DNA of 11,904 bases from an uncultured Collinsella sp. GTDB taxonomy: Bacteria > Actinomycetota > Coriobacteriia > Coriobacteriales > Coriobacteriaceae. Position 1 is the stretch's first letter, and every line of letters begins with the position of its first letter. A program made the translations under genes and the position numbers. The stretch is taken from assembly GCA_900553345.1 (NCBI GenBank), contig USDE01000021.1, positions 1 through 11,904 of the forward strand, given 5' to 3'. This document shows, piece after piece, positions 1 through 4,505 of this stretch. The notes beneath the pieces were generated by a model. It saw only the letters and a list, made by a program, of their open reading frames with translations, searched no databases and was not told the DNA's origin.

Positions 1-809
1 AAGTCCATGGACTTACGGAACATCTCGATACCGGTAACGACGGTGTTCTGGGTATCCTTGATGCCGACGATCTCGACGGGCTCGTTGAGCTTGAGCTCAC
101 CGCGCTCGACACGGCCGGTAGCAACGGTACCACGGCCGGAGATGGTCATAACGTCCTCAACGGCCATCAGGAACGGAAGGTCGTTGTTACGAGCAGGCGT
201 CGGGATGTACTCGTCGACGGCCTTCATGAGCTCGCGAATGGCGTCCATCCACTTGGCGTCGCCCTCGAGAGCGCCCAGAGCGGAACCACGGATGACGGGG
301 ATGTCGTCGCCGGGGAAATCGTACTCGGAGAGGAGCTCACGGGTCTCCATCTCGACGAGGTCGATGAGCTCGTCATCGTCGACCATGTCGCACTTGTTCA
401 GGAAGACGACGATGTAGGGAACGCCGACCTGACGGGCGAGCAGGATGTGCTCACGGGTCTGAGCCATGGGGCCGTCGGTAGCGGCGATGACCAGGATAGC
501 GCCGTCCATCTGAGCAGCACCGGAGATCATGTTCTTGACGTAGTCAGCGTGGCCCGGGCAGTCAACGTGAGCGTAGTGACGGGCAGCAGTCTCGTACTCA
601 ACGTGGGAGACGGAGATCGTAATGCCGCGCTCGCGCTCCTCGGGAGCCTTGTCGATGTTCTCGAACGCAGTGAAGTCAGCCTTGCAGCCCTCGGTCTCAG
701 AGAGAACCTTGGTGATGGCGGCGGTCAGCGTGGTCTTGCCGTGGTCGACGTGACCAATGGTGCCGATGTTAACATGCGGCTTAGTGCGCTCAAACTTCTC
801 TTTGGCCAT
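1..809 (-). CDS. tuf: Elongation factor Tu (5' part, runs off window)
   Basis: EF-Tu is the GTPase that brings aminoacyl-tRNA to the ribosomal A site. The visible 269 residues cover the whole G domain and the start of domain II; a full EF-Tu is about 395-400 residues, so the C-terminal third lies outside the window. G1 is GHVDHGKT (residues 19-26), followed by the switch I RGIT, G3 DCPGH, G4 NKCD and G5 SAL. The [21 protein letters not shown] region marks the start of domain II. The ATG at 807-809 is preceded by GAGGAGGG at good spacing. The gene is the last visible member of a tRNA-Tyr/Thr/Met-tuf operon, an arrangement like E. coli thrU-tyrU-glyT-thrT-tufB. Codon use is strongly biased, as expected for a very highly expressed gene. 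Identification is essentially certain. Confidence 0.98.
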   Translation of the reverse strand, partial: MAKEKFERTKPHVNIGTIGHVDHGKTTLTAAITKVLSETEGCKADFTAFENIDKAPEERERGITISVSHVEYETAARHYAHVDCPGHADYVKNMISGAAQMDGAILVIAATDGPMAQTREHILLARQVGVPYIVVFLNKCDMVDDDELIDLVEMETRELLSEYDFPGDDIPVIRGSALGALEGDAKWMDAIRELMKAVDEYIPTPARNNDLPFLMAVEDVMTISGRGTVATGRVERGELKLNEPVEIVGIKDTQNTVVTGIEMFRKSMD

Positions 810-856
810 AAAGCCCTCCTCTTAACAGGTCGTCCCCGGACGGGACTTTGCCTTTA

Positions 857-910
857 TACCATAGTGGCCTCTCAACATACTATTGAGAAGCCACCGTGTT
901 ACCTATGGTA
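857..910 (-). promoter_or_regulatory. Stem-loop between tRNA-Met and tuf, involving the tRNA 3' end
   Basis: On the transcribed strand, 12-bp arms (864-875 and 883-894) form a stem with one G-U pair around a 7-nt loop. A further 7-bp pairing, TACCATA with TATGGTA (904-910 and 857-863), would extend it across a 9-nt bulge and takes in the encoded CCA of tRNA-Met. There is no run of T after it, so it reads as a processing or mRNA-protecting structure in the tRNA-tuf transcript rather than a terminator. A small GTCCC/GGGAC hairpin follows, closer to the tuf start. The pairing is seen; the role is inferred. Confidence 0.6.
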
Positions 911-982
911 GCGGTGACTGGATTCGAACCAGTGACGCCACGGGTATGAACCGTGTGCTCTAACCAACTGAGCTACACCGCC
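906..982 (-). tRNA. tRNA-Met (anticodon CAT), elongator type
   Basis: A complete 77-nt cloverleaf with encoded CCA. The acceptor GGCGGTG pairs with CACCGCT (G-U at the end), the anticodon stem-loop is CACGG-TTCATAC-CCGTG, and the T-arm is CTGG-TTCGAAT-CCAG. The CAT anticodon could also mark initiator tRNA-Met or tRNA-Ile2. The anticodon stem lacks the GGG/CCC run of initiators and the acceptor end is paired, and the body resembles elongator tRNA-Met. It begins 3 nt after the tRNA-Thr(GGT) CCA and lies upstream of tuf in the same transcript. Confidence 0.93.
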
Positions 983-985
983 GGA

Positions 986-1061
986 TGGAGCCTGCAACCA
1001 GACTTGAACTGGTGACCTCTTCGTTACCAACGAAGTGCTCTACCGACTGAGCTATACAGGC
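986..1061 (-). tRNA. tRNA-Thr (anticodon GGT)
   Basis: A complete 76-nt cloverleaf with encoded CCA. The acceptor GCCTGTA pairs with TGCAGGC (one G-U), the anticodon loop TTGGTAA reads GGT, and the T-arm is ACCAG-TTCAAGT-CTGGT with discriminator T. It follows tRNA-Tyr by 10 nt and precedes tRNA-Met by 3 nt. It is the second tRNA-Thr in the window and reads ACC/ACU codons; the other (TGT) is at 4270. Confidence 0.95.
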
Positions 1062-1071
1062 ACTTGACGGG

Positions 1072-1153
1072 TGGGAGCTATAGGATTCGAACCTATGTAG
1101 GCAGAGCCAACGGGTTTACAGCCCGTCCCCATTAACCACTCGGGCAAACTCCC
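1072..1153 (-). tRNA. tRNA-Tyr (anticodon GTA)
   Basis: A long-variable-arm (class II) tRNA of 82 nt. The acceptor GGGAGTT pairs with AGCTCCC, the anticodon stem-loop ACGGG-CTGTAAA-CCCGT gives GTA, and the variable arm is the extra helix expected for bacterial tRNA-Tyr. CCA is not encoded: the bases after discriminator A are CCC. It is the first gene of the tRNA-tuf operon. Confidence 0.95.
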
Positions 1154-1215
1154 AATCGTTCAAGTATCCGCTGGTTCTTTGGTCTTTTGGACCGCCGCCC
1201 CCGCGAACGAAAAAG

Positions 1216-1245
1216 ATAATACGATGCAACCTTGGGGGCTGTCAA
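1216..1245 (-). promoter_or_regulatory. Sigma-A promoter of the tRNA-Tyr/Thr/Met-tuf operon
   Basis: On the minus strand a perfect -35 TTGACA (1240-1245) is followed by 18 bp and -10 TATTAT (1216-1221), placing the start near 1209. That leaves about 55 nt of leader before tRNA-Tyr, containing a small GGTC/GACC hairpin (near 1180-1192). It is the strongest promoter-like sequence in the window and sits where a stable-RNA/tuf operon promoter should be. Confidence 0.8.
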
Positions 1246-1460
1246 CGAAAACCTCTAGATACACGGTGCCGGGCGTATCTATACACCTTTGACCTGCGGT
1301 TTTGTTGAGTTTAGATATGAAGGACGGTGGATTTCGCTACCCAGGTGACATTTCCCAAGGGAACACTTTGGCACGGTAGAGTACGCCTGCAATATCGACC
1401 CTCGATAACGACCCTCTTGCACTATTACATAGGTTGCGATCGGACTTTTCCGGCACGAAC
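1246..1460. other. Non-coding stretch without recognised gene
   Basis: Both strands were read and no credible gene was found. The reading frames here have no usable ribosome binding site and resemble no family I know. Small symmetries are present: TAGATAC/GTATCTA (1256-1262 and 1275-1281) and TTCCCAAGGGAA near 1350. These are too short to interpret. Confidence 0.5.
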
Positions 1461-1603
1461 GAGCGTGGATTTTCTCCCGTTTGAAATCGAGCGTGGATAA
1501 TCTCCCTCTTTTAGCACGGCTTCGAACCCAAAGTGGCAGATTATCCACGCTCATTCATTAGGCGGGAGATTTTCCACGCTCGCACGTCCAGAAATCCACG
1601 CTC
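1461..1603. repeat. Five-copy GAGCGTGGA-WWWW-CTCCC repeat cluster
   Basis: Five copies of one motif lie in 143 bp. Two are on the plus strand (1461-1479 GAGCGTGGATTTTCTCCCG; 1489-1506 GAGCGTGGATAATCTCCC) and three on the minus strand (1535-1552, 1561-1581, and a shortened one at 1590-1603). GAGCGTGGA is invariant, the next four bases are always A/T except in the truncated copy, and CTCCC follows in three copies (CTGCC in the fourth). Start-to-start spacing is 28, 29 and 22 bp within same-orientation groups. The core read on the other strand (TTATCCACG, TTTTCCACG) is one base from the E. coli DnaA box, but the conserved CGCTC flank goes beyond that box. This is probably a dispersed intergenic repeat or a protein-binding array. 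Confidence 0.8.
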
Positions 1604-1634
1604 AAGGTAAACGGCTGGGCCCGCTCCCGCCTTT

Positions 1635-1851
1635 GTCTCTATCTGTAACATTTAGAGAACATTTTCTCCCCTATCTGTTACAGATCGAGATGTTTCGCAG
1701 AGACTCTGGCTTACGTCTCATTCTGTAACAGTACGAACGGTTTTCCGCCCCTTCGTGTTACAGATCGAGATATTACCCGCCAACCCGTCTTAACATCTCA
1801 ATCTGTAACAGCTTGAAGAGAAATAACGGTCTAGATGTTACAGATCAAGAT
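1635..1851. repeat. Palindromic repeat array with exact 80-bp period
   Basis: Six 16-bp arms alternate in orientation. Forward arms (consensus ATCTCGATCTGTAACA) occupy 1635-1650, 1715-1730 and 1795-1810; reverse arms (TGTTACAGATCGAGAT) occupy 1676-1691, 1756-1771 and 1836-1851. The geometry is constant: 16-nt arm, 25-nt spacer, 16-nt arm, 23-nt gap, repeating every 80 bp. The spacers and gaps differ in sequence but not in length. The first two reverse arms are identical, the third has one change, and the forward arms have 1-3 changes. Each arm pair could form a stem with a 25-nt loop. There is no T tract, no cas gene and the arms alternate, so it is not a CRISPR. It lies just downstream of the DUF262 gene. 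Confidence 0.85.
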
Positions 1852-1895
1852 TGAATCGTTTGGACTGAATGTCCCCAAGATATTGCTGGCGGTCA

Positions 1896-3746
1896 CTAGA
1901 ACTCAATCTCGTCAAAGTCAAAAGCTTTCAAAGTGAGTCCAACGAGCTTGTCTGTGCGCTCTTGAATCTGCTCGCTGGTCCAGGTATCCGTGTTTACCAA
2001 CTCGTCGTTCAGGTTCAACCCGTTGCGGTATCCGACATTCGCCCCGTTGACATCCTTGCGGTCTCGCTTGGTCACAAAGGGCATGTTGCTCAGCTTTGAG
2101 TTATACCCGGTGATGGTTAGATTTCCAAGCGTGTGGACCTGTTTCTCCTGCACCTCAATCGCCTTAGACATGTCGCCGTCCGCAACCATCTTCACCCATT
2201 CATCTGGAATGTTCTTGCCCTGAGGGAAGATGTGCTCGATTGTCCAGACGTAGTTTCCGGAGGCGTATCGTTCCCAAAGTGACTTCATCTCTTTCGTAAC
2301 GCTCGGAGATGCGATAACAGTAAGGATGTAGCGCGTCATATCGGGATTGACGTCGTAAATCGGCCCCTCAAGACGTTCTTTGAAGGAAGCGTCACTGGCA
2401 GACACGTCGACGAGGCGCTTCTTGATGTACTCCGCGGCCGCAATGCCCTTGAGACCCTCGCTTTCGAGGCTCTCACAAATACTGATGAAGAGCCTCTCAA
2501 GGTCACGTGTGGGAGGCGTATCGGTGAGGTTGCGTCGGACAAAGAAGCAGACGAGGAGCTTAACAAGAAGCGCGAGGGTTTCATCTTTTAGCTCCAACTG
2601 GTTCTGCTTCTTGAAGAGGAACAGCAGCATCAGGTAAGATGCGACGCCCTGCGCTCTCGAAAGCTCCAAAAGCTGATCCGAAAGCTCGGAATCCGGGCCC
2701 TCTTGATCGAGTCCAATGATCTTCGAGTAGAGTGCGGAATTCTCGGTCAGCTCGTCCAACACCTTAAGGGCGCCGTCATCGGCTTCCATCCGCTTCTCGT
2801 AGATTTTCAGAAGGTTGGAACGCGTGGCAACGGAACCGAGGGGGAGTTGGGAGCCAGATTCGCCGATAAATGGCTTGTTCACCTCCCGGCGGAAGGCATC
2901 GTAGTTCTGGCGGAAGAAGCGCTCCTGCGTCTTGTAGTCATCGCCGAGATTGTGGAGCACTTCCTGCCAGCGTTCAAAGTAATAGTCGAGCTGTCCGTCA
3001 TCCACCCCGGCAACCTTGCCGAGAAGCATGTTCTTGATAAGGTCGACGGCGCTCAAGGGAACACCGCGGTTGTTAAGGGACGCGAACAAGGTGTAGGCGT
3101 CAGCATGGCTATCTACGGTAATCTGGACCACGACCGCCGAGCACACCAGCCTGCAGATATCAAGGAGGCAGCGAACGCACTCGATTCCGTCCCTGCCTCC
3201 AACGTCCTCACCCAGTCGATCGTAAAAGTAGTTGAATGCCTTAGACATCTTTCTCAGACCAAGGAACTTCGGCTTTTGCATAACCGCATCTAGGCCGATA
3301 TGTTCCTTCAAGATCCAGCGGTAATCCTCAAGATTATGATTCTGAACCTGAGGAATAACGCGCGTCATTGACTTGTCAGATTTCAAGATCAGACGATTGC
3401 GCAGGGGTCGGATATCGTCCAACATCATGTCGTCATCGATAGAATCCTTATGCTCCATGATGCGAGTATAGAGGGCGGCAAGGAGAAGGCTGAGCGTCGT
3501 CAGGCGTTGTTGGCCATCGATAACTTCATAGTGAATGGTATCCATCTTGGAATTCACAGTCCCGTTCACGACAATAAACGAGCCCAGAAAGTAGCCGGCG
3601 TCGTTTTGGGTGATATCGTCATAGAGATTCGCCCAGTCGCGCTGATTCCAAGTATATTCGCGCTGGTAACGAGGAATGTCATAGATTTTTAGCATATCGG
3701 TCGACAAAATATTGGCAACCGTTGGATCCTCTACGCTATTAATCAT
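1896..3746 (-). CDS. DUF262/DUF1524 (GmrSD-like) protein, probable type IV restriction or defence nuclease
   Basis: A 616-residue protein with the two halves of the GmrSD family fused. The N-terminal DUF262 (GmrS-like, ParB/Srx fold) shows IPRYQREYTW (about 24-33), YFLGSF and the signature IDGQQRLTTL (76-85). The C-terminal DUF1524 (GmrD-like, HNH type) shows the TIEHIFPQ motif with His near 505, then LGNLTITGYNSKLSN with His near 538. Family members with both domains intact bind or hydrolyse nucleotides and cut DNA, often modified phage DNA; the target of this one is unknown. Two adjacent ATGs (3749, 3746) follow AAAGGA; the second gives the better 6-nt spacing and is used here. A TTG further upstream overlaps the ribosome binding site and is unlikely. 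A candidate -10 TATAGT lies at 3828-3833 with a poor -35. It stands alone, without a partner methylase, and reads visibly AT-richer than the cysS-rlmB region. Confidence 0.88.
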   Translation of the reverse strand: MINSVEDPTVANILSTDMLKIYDIPRYQREYTWNQRDWANLYDDITQNDAGYFLGSFIVVNGTVNSKMDTIHYEVIDGQQRLTTLSLLLAALYTRIMEHKDSIDDDMMLDDIRPLRNRLILKSDKSMTRVIPQVQNHNLEDYRWILKEHIGLDAVMQKPKFLGLRKMSKAFNYFYDRLGEDVGGRDGIECVRCLLDICRLVCSAVVVQITVDSHADAYTLFASLNNRGVPLSAVDLIKNMLLGKVAGVDDGQLDYYFERWQEVLHNLGDDYKTQERFFRQNYDAFRREVNKPFIGESGSQLPLGSVATRSNLLKIYEKRMEADDGALKVLDELTENSALYSKIIGLDQEGPDSELSDQLLELSRAQGVASYLMLLFLFKKQNQLELKDETLALLVKLLVCFFVRRNLTDTPPTRDLERLFISICESLESEGLKGIAAAEYIKKRLVDVSASDASFKERLEGPIYDVNPDMTRYILTVIASPSVTKEMKSLWERYASGNYVWTIEHIFPQGKNIPDEWVKMVADGDMSKAIEVQEKQVHTLGNLTITGYNSKLSNMPFVTKRDRKDVNGANVGYRNGLNLNDELVNTDTWTSEQIQERTDKLVGLTLKAFDFDEIEF

Positions 3747-4067
3747 CATGGGTCCTTTCAATCGCCTTGCTCACAAACGACGGGAAATCCTTGTCGCTCT
3801 TGACTTCTCGCGCCGAATTAAATCTAGACTATAGTAATACCCATGGGCTACAGGAAAGAGAGCCGTGCACGGCGTGCGATCTTTCGAGAAGCAACATCGG
3901 AGCTCTCAGCGCCCTGGTCACTTTCCACTCTATCCCAGTTGGAGACACAAAGCCCAAAACTCTAATGGAGACAGCAACTGTAAGCTTGGCTTTTCCCGCT
4001 TCATTGCACGCGTTTATTGACAATGAGCATCGGTTGCAAAACACACAAGTGCACTTTCAGATTTAAT
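3747..4067. other. Non-coding upstream region of the DUF262 gene
   Basis: About 320 bp without a credible gene. A TTG-started 99-codon frame on the plus strand has no recognisable domain and no good ribosome binding site. The region holds the DUF262 leader (AAAGGA at 3753-3758, possible -10 at 3828-3833) and a degenerate copy of the tRNA-Thr 3' end at 3953-3981. Nothing else was recognised. Confidence 0.5.
3953..3981 (-). repeat. Degenerate third copy of the tRNA-Thr 3' end
   Basis: Compared without gaps to 4257-4285 (the tRNA-Thr(TGT) 3' end and flank), this segment matches at 22 of 29 positions, including AAACTCT and ATGGAG. It may be an older, decayed att-like site in the same series as the perfect copy at 4143. 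The match is imperfect, so chance cannot be excluded. Confidence 0.35.
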
Positions 4068-4110
4068 TGTTGCATTTTTGTTGCATGAACTGTTGCATGA
4101 AAATGCAACA
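4068..4110. repeat. TGTTGCAT repeat cluster, helically phased
   Basis: Three direct copies of TGTTGCAT start at 4068, 4079 and 4091, i.e. 11 and 12 bp apart, about one DNA turn. A fourth, inverted copy (ATGCAACA) ends at 4110. The outermost pair forms an 11-bp perfect inverted repeat, TGTTGCATTTT with AAAATGCAACA. Phased direct copies on one face of the helix suggest cooperative protein binding, for example integrase/excisionase arm sites or a repressor. The site lies beside the duplicated tRNA end, which favours the first idea. Pattern seen; role inferred. Confidence 0.65.
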
Positions 4111-4132
4111 TCGGGAGCCATACGGCCCCCGA
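4111..4132 (-). terminator. Terminator-like hairpin beyond the duplicated tRNA end
   Basis: On the minus strand TCGGGGGCC and GGCTCCCGA form a 9-bp stem (one G-U) with a GTAT loop. The following sequence has only a delayed TTTT (4100-4103), so it is at best a weak terminator. It stands about 10 bp beyond the duplicated tRNA 3' end (4143-4164), just as the real terminator stands beyond the real tRNA. That makes it a candidate for the original tRNA-Thr terminator, displaced by an insertion. Confidence 0.45.
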
Positions 4133-4142
4133 CCTGCGAAAA

Positions 4143-4164
4143 CTCATGGAGCCAGTGACAGGAA
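4143..4164 (-). repeat. Perfect 22-bp duplicate of the tRNA-Thr(TGT) 3' end (att-like)
   Basis: The 22 bases at 4143-4164 are identical to 4266-4287, which hold the last 18 nt of tRNA-Thr(TGT), including CCA, plus 4 bases beyond it. The two copies are 123 bp apart and in the same orientation, and the flanks remain similar (GAAAACT versus GAAACTCT). Duplication of a tRNA 3' end in direct orientation is the standard footprint of tyrosine-integrase recombination. Only about 100 bp lies between the copies and no integrase gene is in the window, so this would be a scar, not a live element. A 13-bp imperfect tandem repeat (4168-4193) lies next to it. Confidence 0.7.
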
Positions 4165-4222
4165 GTCCGCGTATTCGCTTCGCGTATCCGCTCCGGCTTC
4201 GGAGGTTCGATTCCGGCACATA

Positions 4223-4260
4223 CAAGAAACGGGCCCTGTCCCACAAGGGAACAGAACCCG
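4223..4260 (-). terminator. Rho-independent terminator of tRNA-Thr(TGT)
   Basis: On the minus strand, 10 nt after the tRNA CCA, the arms at 4247-4260 and 4230-4242 pair over 13 bp with one bulged T and a TTGT loop (CGGGTTCTGTTCCC with GGGACAGGGCCCG), followed by TTTCTTG. Its position directly after the tRNA and its stability make it a convincing terminator. Confidence 0.8.
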
Positions 4261-4269
4261 AAACTCTCA

Positions 4270-4344
4270 TGGAGCCAGTGACAGGAATCGAACCTGCAAC
4301 CCACTGATTACAAATCAGTTGCGCTACCGTTGCGCCACACTGGC
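4270..4344 (-). tRNA. tRNA-Thr (anticodon TGT)
   Basis: A complete 75-nt cloverleaf with encoded CCA. The acceptor GCCAGTG pairs perfectly with CACTGGC, the anticodon stem-loop ACTGA-TTTGTAA-TCAGT gives TGT, and the T-arm is GCAGG-TTCGATT-CCTGT with discriminator T. It reads ACA/ACG codons. It has its own promoter and terminator. Its 3' end is duplicated 123 bp away, so it appears to have served as an integration site. Confidence 0.95.
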
Positions 4345-4374
4345 ACACTTGGCGCTTTCGCGCGAAGCCTGTTT

Positions 4375-4403
4375 AGAATAAAGGAATTGCGGACGAGGCG
4401 CAA
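4375..4403 (-). promoter_or_regulatory. Likely promoter of tRNA-Thr(TGT)
   Basis: On the minus strand -35-like TTGCGC (4398-4403), 17 bp, then -10 TATTCT (4375-4380), placing the start near 4368, about 24 nt before the tRNA. The -35 is weak, but spacing and position fit. It overlaps no gene and is back-to-back with the operator region of the HTH-HipA gene. Confidence 0.5.
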
Positions 4404-4428
4404 CAGACCCTTTGACCGACCACATCTC

Positions 4429-4490
4429 AAAACTATTCGTCAGAACGAATAGTTTTTATTACAATGAAGAAGATAAAACTATTCGTTCTG
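4429..4490 (+). promoter_or_regulatory. Operator/promoter region of the HTH-HipA gene (three AAAACTATTCGTTCTG repeats)
   Basis: Two copies form a palindrome at 4429-4456: 12-bp arms AAAACTATTCGT and ACGAATAGTTTT, 4-nt centre CAGA. The reverse-strand copy (4441-4456) is the full 16-mer AAAACTATTCGTTCTG, and an identical 16-mer occurs directly at 4475-4490. A -10-like TACAAT (4460-4465) sits between copies 2 and 3, so a protein bound here would cover the promoter and its early transcript start. Repeats of this kind immediately before a gene with its own DNA-binding domain suggest autorepression. The repeats are certain; the binding protein is inferred. Confidence 0.75.
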
Positions 4491-4505
4491 GCGAAGGGTT
4501 TCACG

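Noticed and set aside
1279-1554. 91-codon minus-strand frame in the repeat region
   Set aside because: Its N-terminal part is made of the GAGCGTGGA repeats, it has no convincing ribosome binding site and no recognisable domain.
1461-1603. Replication origin
   Set aside because: The DnaA-box resemblance is one base off with conserved extra flanks, and there is no dnaA, dnaN, rep gene or AT-rich unwinding stretch.
1635-1851. CRISPR array
   Set aside because: Arms alternate in orientation and are only 16 bp, spacers are 25 and 23 nt, there are no cas genes nearby, and the unit is a paired inverted repeat rather than a direct repeat.
3767-4066. 99-codon plus-strand frame upstream of the DUF262 gene
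   Set aside because: It needs a TTG start, begins inside the divergent gene's leader and shows no domain; the degenerate att-like copy lies within it.
4190-4220. GGTTCGATTCC on the plus strand, resembling a tRNA T-arm
   Set aside because: The flanking bases do not pair to make a T-stem, and no acceptor or anticodon arm can be built around it.
4001-4348. Minus-strand frames of 115 and 96 codons over tRNA-Thr
   Set aside because: They read through a tRNA gene, its terminator and the duplicated tRNA end; coding is not credible.
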